Shown here piece by piece: positions 21,627 through 29,452 of a stretch of DNA of 64,000 nt (positions are counted from its first letter, which is position 1; each line of letters starts with the position of its first letter). This DNA is from CAIXZV01 sp963697365 (GTDB taxonomy: Bacteria; Chloroflexota; Limnocylindria; Limnocylindrales; CSP1-4). Location: positions 1 to 64,000 of the forward strand of contig CAVONT010000021.1 of NCBI GenBank assembly GCA_963697365.1, in the 5' to 3' direction. The translations under genes were made by a program, and so were the position numbers. The notes beneath the pieces were generated by a model. The model was not told where the DNA came from and ran no database searches. It saw only the letters and a list, made by a program, of their open reading frames with translations.

Positions 21627-22396
21627 ATGGGCGGCATGCCTCGGCGTTGGATGGCCAGCCTCCTCGGAGCGGTGGTTGTTGTCGCCGCCTGCCGCGCTCC
21701 CGTCGCTTCGCCTGGGTCCATCGAGGCGGCGCGGGCGGGCTGCTCGGCCTCATCACCGACGTCACCCAGGCGAGTGCCTACCGCTACAAGCTCACCGATG
21801 ATCAAGGGCGCCACATCGGCCCGATGGACGTCAGCTGGGTCCCGGAGGCAGGGCGGTTTGCCGCGGTCTACTTCTCGTGGGATGACGTGGATCAGACCTT
21901 CCACACCCACGTCGCCACGTCGACCAACCTCCTGGACTGGACCTGGGAGGTCGAGCTCGCCGACCAGGCCTCGCAGCCGTCGATCGCGGCCACGTCCGAC
22001 GGCGGCTACGTCGTCGCCTGGGAGCAGGAGCCGGACCCGATCCATATCGTCATCGCGTCCTTCGACACGTGGGACGACCTCCGAGCGGGGAGCATCGCTC
22101 GACGGTTCGACGTGCCGGTCACGATGCCGGCCTGCGGCGAGGGGACGCCGTCGATCGACGCCGCGAGTCGGGAGCGCGTCGACCTCAGCTTCCACTACCA
22201 CGGTGACTGCGAACGCGACCGACAGGCCTCGGGATGGACCGACTGGACCACGTGGCAGGCAGTCGCGCGGCCGGAGCGCGACCAGGCGTTGATCGATCGC
22301 GGGATCGAGGGCCACATCGGCGACCGCGACACGATCGCCTTCCGCGGGCACGAGCTATCCAGAACGCATGAAGGACCGGGCGTGCCACAACTATAG
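21627..22396 (+). CDS. Secreted lipoprotein of unknown function (one frameshift)
   Basis: ATG 21,627 gives MGGMPRRWMASLLGAVVVVAAC, a lipoprotein signal with lipobox VAAC. After a frame change near 21,745 the mature part runs to 22,396: VSWVPEAGRFAAVYFSWDDV, HVATSTNLLDWTWEVEL, QPSIAATSDGGYVVAWEQE, LSFHYHGDC. The alternating W/Y/F strands and the TSTNLLDWTW motif resemble five-bladed propeller proteins of the glycoside-hydrolase 43/62 type. No catalytic triad is clear, so this is fold-level inference only. The last ~25 residues may lie in another frame. Confidence 0.55.
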
Positions 22397-22408
22397 CGTC
22401 ACGCTATA
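22392..22408. promoter_or_regulatory. Palindromic operator overlapping the abiE promoter
   Basis: TATAGCGTCACGCTATA is a perfect inverted repeat of two 8-base arms around a central C. It overlaps the -10-like TATACT (22,405-22,410), only six bases before the abiEi ATG, so the transcript would be nearly leaderless. AbiEi antitoxins of characterised AbiE systems bind inverted repeats in their own promoter and repress it; this site is the obvious candidate. Confidence 0.7.
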
Positions 22409-22416
22409 CTGCGGGC

Positions 22417-22992
22417 ATGAACCGCTACCGGCAGCTCGTTGCGATCGCCGCCGACCAGCACGGGCTGGTCACGTCCGCCGGCGCCGCCGCTGCGGGCGTG
22501 CAGCCCGTGCTCCTCGTTCAGATGGCCAGGCGCGGCGTCCTCGAGAAGGTCGCCCGTGGCATCTACCGCGTGCCCGAGCTCGCGGGCGATCCGCTGGCCC
22601 AGTACCAGGAGGCGCTCCTCCTGCTGCCCGGCGCCGTGCTCTCGCATGAGACCGCCCTCGATCTTCACGACCTGTGCGACGTCAACCCGCGCCACATCCA
22701 CGTAACCGTGCGGGCCGGGACCCGGATCAGGAAGACGCTGCCGGAATGGCTGGCCGTCCACCGCGGGCCGCTCGAGCCCGAGGACGTCACCGGCCACGAT
22801 GGCCTCGCCATCGTCACACCTGCGCGTGCGATCGTCGACGCCATCACCACGGCACTCGGGGACCGGCTCGTCGATCAGGCCATCGGCACCGCGCGCGAGC
22901 GCAACCTGCTGACGACGCGCGAGGAGCAGGGCGTCGAGCTGGCCCGTAGGAGGGAGCGGGCACGGCAGTTCCGGAAGGCCCTCGCCACGTGA
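22417..22992 (+). CDS. AbiEi-type antitoxin with N-terminal winged helix-turn-helix
   Basis: 191 residues. The N-terminal wHTH (AADQHGLVTSAGAAAAGVQPVLLVQM, RGVLEKVARGIYRVP) and the following SHETALDLHDLCDVNPRHIHVTV and TPARAIVDAITTALG are typical of the AbiEi / transcriptional-regulator antitoxin family. In type IV systems the antitoxin does not bind the toxin but represses the operon and counteracts toxin action. The start overlaps nothing and follows a palindromic operator. The stop overlaps the toxin start by GTGA (22,989-22,992), so the two are translationally coupled. Confidence 0.85.
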   Translation: MNRYRQLVAIAADQHGLVTSAGAAAAGVQPVLLVQMARRGVLEKVARGIYRVPELAGDPLAQYQEALLLLPGAVLSHETALDLHDLCDVNPRHIHVTVRAGTRIRKTLPEWLAVHRGPLEPEDVTGHDGLAIVTPARAIVDAITTALGDRLVDQAIGTARERNLLTTREEQGVELARRRERARQFRKALAT

Positions 22993-23789
22993 GCGGCTTC
23001 CCGAAGACGAAGCGGCCGCCGAGCGCACGGATCCTCGACGCCTGGATCCGGGACCGGGCACGCGATGAAGGTCAGGTCACCGAGCGGATCCGCCTCGGAG
23101 TCGGCTACATGGTCGTGTCGGCGGTGCTGGCGCGGATGCGCGCGGTGGACGGGACGCCGCTGTTCATCCTGAAGGGCGGCGTCGCGATGCAGCTGCGCTT
23201 CGACACCGTGCTCGCACATGGCCGACATCGACATGATCTTCCGGCGCGACCTCGCTCTCCTGGATTCGACCCTCGTCGATGCTCCCCGCTACCCGATCGG
23301 CGCCTTCACCGTCCGCGCCGTGGGCAAGCCCCACGTGCTTGGCCCGACGGGTGCGGTCCGCCAGCCCTGGCCGTCCTCTACGGTCGCACACCGTGGAGCA
23401 GGATCTACCTCGAGGTCTCCCCGCCGGAGGGCCGTTCGGCCGACACGGAGCGGCTTGAGATCCTTCCGCCGTCCCCCGACCTCACGGTCTTCGGTCTGGA
23501 CCCGATCGAGCCGATCCCGTGCATGTCCGTCGCCTACCAGATCGCGCAGAAGCTCCACGCCTGCACCGAGGTGAAGGCGGACGAGGACAACCACCGGTTC
23601 ACCGACCTTCTCGACCTCCAGCTTCTCGAGGGAGCCGTCGATGACTGGCCCGCCGTTCGCACCGCGTGCGAGGAGGTGTTCCGACTGCGGGCGAAGCACG
23701 CCTGGCCGTCGGCAGTCGCGGTGTACCCGTCCTGGATCGAAGCGTATGCCGCCACGGCCGTCGCGAACGACTTTCCGGTGGGGACGTGA
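22989..23789 (+). CDS. AbiEii/AbiGii-type nucleotidyltransferase toxin (two compensating frameshifts)
   Basis: 266 codons. The nucleotidyltransferase core reads FILKGGVAMQLRF, then, after a frame change near 23,210, ADIDMIFRRD: the GG motif and the DxD metal ligands of this superfamily. The frame returns near 23,360. The C-terminal part has IPCMSVAYQIAQKLHACTEV and FTDLLDLQLLE, the EKLHA...KDFYDL-like region of AbiEii toxins. AbiEii proteins transfer nucleotides to targets such as tRNA and cause reversible growth arrest, often protecting from phage; substrate here is unknown. Start GTG 22,989 is coupled to the antitoxin. The two indels are more likely read errors than inactivation. Confidence 0.82.
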   Translation: MSGFPKTKRPPSARILDAWIRDRARDEGQVTERIRLGVGYMVVSAVLARMRAVDGTPLFILKGGVAMQLRFDTVLAHGRHRHDLPARPRSPGFDPRRCSPLPDRRLHRPRRGQAPRAWPDGCGPPALAVLYGRTPWSRIYLEVSPPEGRSADTERLEILPPSPDLTVFGLDPIEPIPCMSVAYQIAQKLHACTEVKADEDNHRFTDLLDLQLLEGAVDDWPAVRTACEEVFRLRAKHAWPSAVAVYPSWIEAYAATAVANDFPVGT

Positions 23790-24000
23790 TCAAGGCCTCG
23801 GCGAACGTCGCCGCACTGATCGCGCGGATCGCAAGTCGCCTGACGCGAGGCACTTGGGCACCTTTGAAGCCGGTCTCGCACTCTGGATCAGCCGGCGCTC
23901 GAACAGCGCCTACGCGCTGTTCATCGTCGCGACCTCCCAATCGTCCGCGCCCTCGATCGGGATCGACTTCAATCCAGAGTGGGTACTCGTCGGTTTGACA

Positions 24001-24016
24001 CCTGTCGGGCGCGCCA
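24001..24016 (+). repeat. att-like direct repeat, copy 1 (tRNA 3'-end sequence)
   Basis: CCTGTCGGGCGCGCCA is identical to bases 25,774-25,789. It ends in CCA and looks like the T-stem/acceptor 3' end of a tRNA gene. It lies in the gene-poor stretch 23,790-24,207, where I see no other gene. No tRNA body is present upstream of either copy. Confidence 0.6.
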
Positions 24017-24173
24017 AACCACCCCGCTTCTCAGGCGGTCTCCCCCTGCCCCTGTGCCGCCTGTTCACGTGGCGGCCTGACGCGAGCACGATGCTCCGCA
24101 GAGGCCGCCCGTGCAACTGAGTAACGTGCAGTGCCTGCGTGGTTCGCGCAGTTGAGATGCTCGTTTAGCGCAC

Positions 24174-24201
24174 TTGACATGCGCGATCCATCGGGGATAC
24201 T
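24174..24201 (+). promoter_or_regulatory. Promoter of the nucleotidyltransferase/wHTH pair, leaderless
   Basis: TTGACA (24,174-24,179) and GATACT (24,196-24,201) are 16 bases apart. The ATG at 24,208 lies seven bases after the -10 box, so the mRNA should start at or very near the start codon. No Shine-Dalgarno sequence precedes the ATG, consistent with leaderless translation. Confidence 0.65.
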
Positions 24202-24207
24202 GGGACC

Positions 24208-24804
24208 ATGGCGGAACTCGACCGATCATCCCTGACCACCGCGCTGGGCGCGCTGGGCGACGTCTTGGCCGCGCGCGGGTACACGAGCGACCTCGTGCTG
24301 GTCGGCGGCGCCGCGCTCCTCCTGCACGGGACCGTCTCGCGCCCGACCAAGGACGGCGACATCGTCGGCGAGCGCCTGTCAGACGGCTCCGTCGCGCGGC
24401 TCGATCAGCTGCCGCCGGAGCTGGCCAGGGCGGCGCTCGACGTCGCCCGCGCCTACGGGCTCGCTGACGACTGGCTGAACCTCGGGCCTGCGTCGCTGCT
24501 CGACGGTCCACTGCCCGAGGGCTTCGAGGCGCGCCTGCGTCCGGTGGAGTTCGGGGCCCTGCGGCTGTGGATCGCCGGGCGCGAGGATCTCGTCGCGCTC
24601 AAGCTCTGGTCGACCGCCGACCGCTGGCCGGCACCCGGGCGCCACCTGGCCGACCTCGACGCGCTGGCACCCACGCCCAGCGAACTGCGGAGCGCCGCTG
24701 CGTGGACACGCCTGCGGGACCCGTCGCCCGGGTACGGGGAGCTGCTCGCCGCCGTCCTGGGGCGATTCGGCTTGAGCGAGGATCACGATGGCGCCGCTCG
24801 ATAG
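24208..24804 (+). CDS. Nucleotidyltransferase-fold protein (DUF6036-like), candidate toxin of a paired system
   Basis: 198 residues. LVGGAALLLHGTVSRPTKDGDIVG carries the minimal nucleotidyltransferase signature: GG, then R.TKD.D with the two metal-binding aspartates. The later LWIAGREDLVALKLWSTADRW and HLADLDAL match the C-terminal part of AbiEii/DUF6036-type proteins. It is led by its own promoter and overlaps the following winged-helix gene by 17 bases. By analogy with AbiE it may be a toxin modifying RNA or protein with nucleotides. That is inference; neither activity nor toxicity is shown by sequence. It lies between the two tRNA-end repeats. Confidence 0.7.
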   Translation: MAELDRSSLTTALGALGDVLAARGYTSDLVLVGGAALLLHGTVSRPTKDGDIVGERLSDGSVARLDQLPPELARAALDVARAYGLADDWLNLGPASLLDGPLPEGFEARLRPVEFGALRLWIAGREDLVALKLWSTADRWPAPGRHLADLDALAPTPSELRSAAAWTRLRDPSPGYGELLAAVLGRFGLSEDHDGAAR

Positions 24805-25684
24805 CCTGCGCGAGGCCGCGCTCGGCCGGCTCGCGGCCCAGTGGACAGCCCTCGGCGCCCAGCTCGACGGGCCAGCCGAGACGCGGGTCGTGGACCTCGA
24901 GGCGCTGATGGCGGCGACCGCCCGACTCGCGACCGCGGAGCCCCGGCTCGCCGAGGTCGCGCTTGCCTGGAGCATCTCGCACGGCACTGCGGTCAACGGC
25001 ACGCGCCTGCGGACGGTCGCCGCCGAGCTCGATGCGGCGGTCCTGGTGGCCGAATTCGCTGAGGCGGTGCGACGCGGCGACGGACCGCAGTGGCCTGTAC
25101 CGGCCATCGGTGACCTCGCAGGGCCGTGGAGCGTCGTCCACCCGCGGTCCGGGCTCGTGGTCGTGCGGGACCTCGCTGCCCCTGCCCGACTGCTGTGGCG
25201 TCTCCGTGCCGGGTTCGGCGTCAACGCACGAGCGGACATCCTGGCCGTGCTGCTCGGCGCGCCCGCGCCCCTGTCCATCGCGGACCTCGCCGCCCGGACC
25301 CGGTTCGGCAAGCGCGCCGTGGCGGGCGCCGTCGCGGACATGGACCTCGCGGGCCTCGCCGACGTCGAGCGGACGGGTAACACGGACCGGGTCCGGCTTG
25401 CCGATGGAGTGCCGGTCCGGGCGTGGCTGGCGGCCCCCGCGGCCCCGGCGCGCGACGAGGCATCCCGGTGGCGCGGTGTGCTCGCGGCACTCGACCTTCA
25501 CGACCGGATCGAGGGTGCCTCGGATACGGTTCGGGCCGTCGAGGGACGCGCCCTCGTCGACACCCTGCGCCCGGCGCTCGCCGCCGGTGGCCTGCCTCGA
25601 CCGGACACGAGCGTGCTCGGCAGCGCATTCGCCTCCGAGATGGACTCGTGGTTCGAGACGCTGGCGGCGGCCGTCGCCCTGTAG
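24788..25684 (+). CDS. Winged-helix protein paired with the nucleotidyltransferase (candidate antitoxin/regulator)
   Basis: 298 residues, frame-clean. The middle part (~145-205) is a winged helix: NARADILAVLLG, PLSIADLAARTRFGKRAVAGAVADMDLAGLADV, then a beta-wing ERTGNTDRVRLAD. The N-terminal ~140 residues are helical and Ala-rich, with GPWSVVHPRSGLVVVRDL before the helix-turn-helix. The ATG at 24,788 lies inside the end of the upstream gene, so the two are made together. A DNA-binding protein coupled to a nucleotidyltransferase suggests an autoregulated toxin-antitoxin or signalling pair. The order (nucleotidyltransferase first) is the reverse of AbiE. Confidence 0.65.
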   Translation: MAPLDSLREAALGRLAAQWTALGAQLDGPAETRVVDLEALMAATARLATAEPRLAEVALAWSISHGTAVNGTRLRTVAAELDAAVLVAEFAEAVRRGDGPQWPVPAIGDLAGPWSVVHPRSGLVVVRDLAAPARLLWRLRAGFGVNARADILAVLLGAPAPLSIADLAARTRFGKRAVAGAVADMDLAGLADVERTGNTDRVRLADGVPVRAWLAAPAAPARDEASRWRGVLAALDLHDRIEGASDTVRAVEGRALVDTLRPALAAGGLPRPDTSVLGSAFASEMDSWFETLAAAVAL

Positions 25685-25764
25685 GACGAGGGAGAACGGG
25701 CGACCTTGGCGGTCACCACGGCCGCGGGGCGATCGGGACCCTCACGATAATCGTGGTGTCCCCC

Positions 25765-26110
25765 GGTTCGAATCCTGTCGGGCGCGCCATTTCAACCTTG
25801 TCGGGCAGCGCCAGCGCCAACCCGTGCGCATAGGCCGCCTGCGTCAGCCGGACACCCACGATCTCGGGGCCCGCGACCGTGATCCGGTCGTAGATGGCGT
25901 GGCGCACGTCTGCCTTCTCCTTCGACTTCTCTGGGGCTTGGAGCGACTCGCCGAGGGCGCGGAGCCACTCGAGCGCCCGCTCGCGGGCGTGCCTGCTCGC
26001 GCCGACGGGCTGACTGTCGCGCTTGTCGGGGTTGGGGTAGGGACGGCGCTCCACGCCTTGTCGCACATCGTCGGCCGTGACCTCGGCGGCGCTCCGGAGA
26101 GGGAGATCCC
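25765..26110 (-). pseudogene. Large serine recombinase, C-terminal remnant ending in a tRNA att site
   Basis: The minus strand reads RERALEWLRALGESLQAPEK, ADVRHAIYDRITVAGPEIVGVR, then LTQAAYAHGLALALPDKVEM, followed by ARPTGFEP. The region before ARPTG resembles the C-terminus of recombinase-family (large serine integrase) proteins. ARPTGFEP is what antisense reading of a tRNA T-arm and acceptor gives, as seen when an integrase gene runs into its attachment site. The catalytic resolvase domain is absent; 26,110-26,553 holds no gene I recognise. A decayed integrative element is the likely origin. Confidence 0.55.
25774..25789 (+). repeat. att-like direct repeat, copy 2 (tRNA 3' end with T-loop)
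   Basis: This copy of CCTGTCGGGCGCGCCA is preceded by GGTTCGAAT, the T-loop of a tRNA, so the last ~25 bases of a tRNA are preserved including CCA. The upstream half does not fold as a tRNA: the 5' T-stem partner ACAGG is missing and no matching acceptor 5' strand is seen. The two copies lie 1,773 bases apart and flank the nucleotidyltransferase/wHTH pair. Confidence 0.6.
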
Positions 26111-26553
26111 CCGGCTTCGCGGGGATAGCGGACCTTCTTCTGGCAGCAGGTCGGTTCCGCTGGAGGCACACGCGCGGCGGGGTCCGCTCATCTGTGGGCG
26201 GTCGACGAGCCGGCGGGGGCTGGCTCGCGGGATTCCCATACCGTGAGCCACTGTCCCCGCGTGAGTGGGTGACCCTTCTTCTGTCTTTGCTGGCGGTCTG
26301 AGCTCGATCCCGGTCATCGGACCGCCGGAGGGTTGACGGCACGGCCGGTGGGGGGAACGGGGAGTCGACCCGGATCAGGCCAGCGCGCCGTCTTGAGGAA
26401 AGGGTGGTGTCGTCTTGGTCCGGCTTCTAGTTGGCCGATTGGGCCGTGTAGTCGACAAGAGGATTGACAGCCGAGGAACCGGTCGAGTACACACCACGAA
26501 TGCTCCCGTAGGAGGTCTGTGCCGACCCAGGAACAAGGGGATGGGCTCGAGGC

Positions 26554-27060
26554 ATGACCACACGCCTTGCCTGGCTGCTGGCCGGAATCGCCTGGGCAGT
26601 TCGCTCGCTGCTGGAGCTCGCCCGACCCAACTACTACGACCCAGTGAACCTGCTCGACTGGGCCGCGGTGCTCTCCTTCTCGCTCGCCTGGCTGCTGTCC
26701 GCTTTGGCAGTCCTCCTGCTGTGCCGTGTCGTGGGCACTCGGTCCGTGCGCGCGATCGGCCTGGTGTTCGCGATCGCCGCGGTCGTCGCCGGAGTTGCGA
26801 ACCTGGCGGAGGACGCGCTCGGGCAGTCGTGGGGCAGCGCGCCGTACATCGTCGGGTTCCTGGTCGCCTGGCTCTCCCTCATCCCGCTCGCGATCGCCAT
26901 CTGGATCAGCCCGGCTCGACGAGCCGCACTCCTGCCCCTGGCGCTGTTCGGGTCCATCGCGCTGTTCAATGCCGGGGGAGGTCTGCTGATCCTCGTTGTC
27001 GCCGCGGCCTATGCAATCGCCGGCCGCTGGTTCCTTCGCTCCTCGAGCGTTACGACCTGA
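26554..27060 (+). CDS. Integral membrane protein, about five helices
   Basis: 168 residues. Hydrophobic segments: LAWLLAGIAWAV, WAAVLSFSLAWLLSALAVLL, AIGLVFAIAAVVAGVANLA, YIVGFLVAWLSLIPLAIAIW, LLPLALFGSIALFNAGGGLL and LILVVAAAYAIAGRWF. ATG at 26,554. I recognise no family and there is no polar catalytic motif. 27,061-27,326 between it and the next gene shows no gene. Confidence 0.6.
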   Translation: MTTRLAWLLAGIAWAVRSLLELARPNYYDPVNLLDWAAVLSFSLAWLLSALAVLLLCRVVGTRSVRAIGLVFAIAAVVAGVANLAEDALGQSWGSAPYIVGFLVAWLSLIPLAIAIWISPARRAALLPLALFGSIALFNAGGGLLILVVAAAYAIAGRWFLRSSSVTT

Positions 27061-27326
27061 CCGGTACCGCCCGGAGCGGCAGCTCGCCGCTACTCGTCCG
27101 TCTGCGCGGGGCCCTCGGGCTCGGGCAGTAGCGGCGCGAGGATCCACACGAGCTGCGTCGTCGCCGCCCCTACCTTGGATCGCGCGTTCGCCGGGTGGTG
27201 CTTTACGGTCGTCAACTGACGACGCCGCAGACCGTGGAGGCATCCGAATCAGGTACGCTCCGACGCCGTTCGAGCTCTTGGCCTCATCGTGCAGGCGGGA
27301 CTCCAGCGGCTCGGGAGGGCCCAGGC

Positions 27327-27788
27327 ATGAGTGAGGTCCGCATTTCGGCCGTCATCCCGTTCCCGGTCGAGCGAGTCTGGGGCCTGATGATCCAGCCGGA
27401 GCGGATGGCGGAGTGGAATACCGAGATCCCGGAGGTCCGCGACATCACCGGGCCGATGGACCGAGTCGGGGGCGGGTACCGACAAGTCTGGCGCGTCGCT
27501 GGCCGCCGGATGGTGTCCAAGGGCCTCTGGCAGGTCACCGCGGTCGAGCCACTTCGGCACCGCGAGTTCCGCGGCCTGACACCGATGGGCCCGATGGTCG
27601 GCCGCGACTGGTTCGAGCCGATCGCGGAGGGCACGCGGCTCACGATCCAGATTGAGTACACGCCTCCCTGGGGCCCCGTCGGCCGCGTGCTCGACCCGCT
27701 CATGCGAGCGATGTTCCGGCGAACGGTCGCGCGCAATGGACGGGCTATTGCGGCCCTGCTCGCCGAAGACGATCGGCGGACGCCATGA
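27327..27788 (+). CDS. SRPBCC (START/polyketide-cyclase fold) protein
   Basis: 153 residues: MSEVRISAVIPFPVERVWGL, MAEWNTEIPEVRDITGP, then beta strands and a C-terminal amphipathic helix (FRRTVARNGRAIAALLAED). The N-terminal strand with FPVERVW and the W at ~34 followed by the long C-terminal helix are the SRPBCC layout, a hydrophobic-ligand pocket fold. Ligand and role are unknown. It is the first of four SRPBCC genes within 4 kb. Confidence 0.75.
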   Translation: MSEVRISAVIPFPVERVWGLMIQPERMAEWNTEIPEVRDITGPMDRVGGGYRQVWRVAGRRMVSKGLWQVTAVEPLRHREFRGLTPMGPMVGRDWFEPIAEGTRLTIQIEYTPPWGPVGRVLDPLMRAMFRRTVARNGRAIAALLAEDDRRTP

Positions 27789-27874
27789 GCGGCATGGTCA
27801 AGCAGTAACCGCGCGCTTCGGCGGGCTGGCTGGCGCGGTCTACTCGCTCGGGGTGCTACACCTGCCGGACCACG

Positions 27875-28247
27875 TCAGCTCGAAGGGGCGGCGGGCTCTG
27901 GCGGCCCGTTCGCTAGCGCGGCGCGGAACCCCAAGAAGCCCCCGAGGATGTCCAAGGTCCGCAACACCCCGGATCGGCGGGTCGAGTGGGTTGCTCAGGC
28001 CGGTGCCCGGGCGATCGAGGAGGAGGCAGTGCATGTCGGGCAGACGGACTGCGAGATCGGCCCAGCTCCTGCCACAGGTGGACGCGCCGTGGACGAACAG
28101 AACCGGCAGGCCGGCGCCGAGCTCCTGGACGCGGACCTCGGTGCCGATCCTCGTCAGTCGCACGCGCCGCTCGGTCGGGGCAACCCTGATTGAGGACCAG
28201 AGGGCCTGCTCCGCCGCCCGGTAGCGGGCCTCACGGTCAGCGGTCAT
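27875..28247 (-). pseudogene. Truncated alpha/beta-hydrolase (N-terminal half)
   Basis: ATG 28,247 gives MTADREARYRAAEQALW, then RVQELGAGLPVLFVHGAS with the oxyanion-hole HG motif, SWADLAVRLPDMHCLLLDRP and GTGLSNPL. After a frame change near 27,960 it continues DILGGFLGFRAALANG and stops at 27,875. The nucleophile elbow (G.S.G), acid and histidine of the fold are missing, so about 60% of a normal enzyme is absent. It appears inactive. It is convergent with the upstream SRPBCC gene. Confidence 0.6.
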
Positions 28248-28314
28248 CGGTCGGCCCGGGTGCTGAGAGTCCCCGCTTGACCAGCGCAGGCGGGGCTGAC
28301 GGTTCCCTGCGCGG

Positions 28315-28767
28315 CTAGAGGGCATGCTCGGTCCACGACTCGAGGGCGGCCTTGAGCTTCTTCACGTCTCCATCCGCCTGGCGCTTGGCCACCGCGATGG
28401 CGAGCGGGCTGAGCAGCCGCATGACGGGGCTCTTGAACTCGCCCTCGGCGACGATCGTCAACCGGCAGCCGTCGCCCTCCGGTTCGACGGTGCAGTCCGT
28501 GCGCACCGTCGCGAAGCCGGCGATCGCCCGCCAGGCGACGTGCCCGGGTGGGTCCCATTCCGCGATCTCGGCCACCACCGCCATCGGCCGTCCGAGCACC
28601 TTCGACACCTGGCGGCCCTGGCGGCCGACCCGCATCGGACCGTCGTCGAGCCATGTCGTCTCGACCACGTACGACCGCCAGCGAGGGTTGTTCTCCGCGT
28701 CCGCCACGAACGCGAACACCTCGTCGGCCGGCCGGTCGATGTGGATGCTGCCGCCACCCTTCGCCAC
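28315..28767 (-). CDS. SRPBCC family protein
   Basis: 150 residues. GTG at 28,767 follows GGAGGAGGT by four bases, a strong ribosome-binding site that decides the start: AKGGGSIHIDRPADEVFAFV, ADAENNPRWRSYVVETTW. Further features are EIAEWDPPGHVAWRAIAGF and a C-terminal helix AVAKRQADGDVKKLKAALE. This is the bulky-hydrophobic-ligand subgroup (polyketide cyclase/dehydrase-like). The coding frame continues upstream into a degraded PadR fragment, so a former fusion or deletion is possible. Confidence 0.77.
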   Translation of the reverse strand: MAKGGGSIHIDRPADEVFAFVADAENNPRWRSYVVETTWLDDGPMRVGRQGRQVSKVLGRPMAVVAEIAEWDPPGHVAWRAIAGFATVRTDCTVEPEGDGCRLTIVAEGEFKSPVMRLLSPLAIAVAKRQADGDVKKLKAALESWTEHAL

Positions 28768-28784
28768 GTGTACCTCCTCCCAGC

Positions 28785-28866
28785 CTTCGACTGGCGCGAA
28801 CGCCACGATGAGGCCGCGCTCGTCGAGACGGACGAGCGCGGTCTGCAGGGTCCCCGGTCCGGTTGC
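28785..28866 (-). pseudogene. PadR regulator fragment
   Basis: The minus strand reads GPGTLQTALVRLDERGLI, then VAFAPVEGW, directly comparable with GPGTLYAALARLEERGLI in the intact PadR gene at 29,661-29,984. Only the recognition helix and wing remain, in frame with the downstream SRPBCC gene. It is a deletion remnant of a second PadR copy. Confidence 0.65.
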
Positions 28867-28882
28867 CTCGGGACCTCCGCCG

Positions 28883-29452
28883 TCAGGCGGGCCTGAGCGT
28901 CGACGATGCTCGATCCAGCCTGATCGCCGCCACGCCGAGCGTCAACCAACCGGCCAGGAAGCTGACGATCCCGACGAGGATGATGGGTATTCCGAGTTCC
29001 CAGGCGTTCTGGCCGATGGCGATGACGCCGATGAGCGCGGCCGCCGGGCCGATCACCAGGGCCAGTGCCCCTGTCCGCGACAGCACGGCCACGCGGTACG
29101 TCGCGACCCCGAACAGCGCCGACCCAAGGCCCGCGGTGATCAGGCCGATAGGGAGCAGGCCGTCCCGCCAGTCGGCTGGGCCAGTGCCGGCCAGATCGCT
29201 GACGCCCGCGACGAAGGTGACGACCGTCCCGACGGCCGTCATCGCGAAGGCACCCCAGACGAGCCACGGGTCGGAACGGGCCTGGAACGCGCTCAGTCCC
29301 GCGAGCGCCACCAGGAGCGCTGCCAAGCCGACGAGAAGGCCGATCGCGGCTGCGTTCTCGCAGCCTTCGGTGAGGCCGCCGGTCAAGAGGATGACGAGAC
29401 CGATCAGGACGCCGCCGAGGATGGCGGCATACCCCCCGATGCGGAGCGACAT
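28883..29452 (-). CDS. Six-helix membrane protein next to PadR
   Basis: 189 residues from ATG 29,452: MSLRIGGYAAILGGVLIGLV. Helices include AAAIGLLVGLAALLVALAGL, LVWGAFAMTAVGTVVTFVAG, GLLPIGLITAGLGSALFGVA, ALALVIGPAAALIGVIAIG and GIPIILVGIVSFLAGWLTLG. No known motif. It lies behind the small RYGDEF gene and PadR on the same strand, a module often seen in actinobacteria and Chloroflexota, so PadR probably controls it. Confidence 0.65.
   Translation of the reverse strand: MSLRIGGYAAILGGVLIGLVILLTGGLTEGCENAAAIGLLVGLAALLVALAGLSAFQARSDPWLVWGAFAMTAVGTVVTFVAGVSDLAGTGPADWRDGLLPIGLITAGLGSALFGVATYRVAVLSRTGALALVIGPAAALIGVIAIGQNAWELGIPIILVGIVSFLAGWLTLGVAAIRLDRASSTLRPA

Noticed and set aside
25700..25789. 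Complete tRNA gene ending at 25,789
   Set aside because: The T-loop and CCA end are present, but the 5' T-stem partner and the 5' acceptor strand are missing and no cloverleaf can be drawn.
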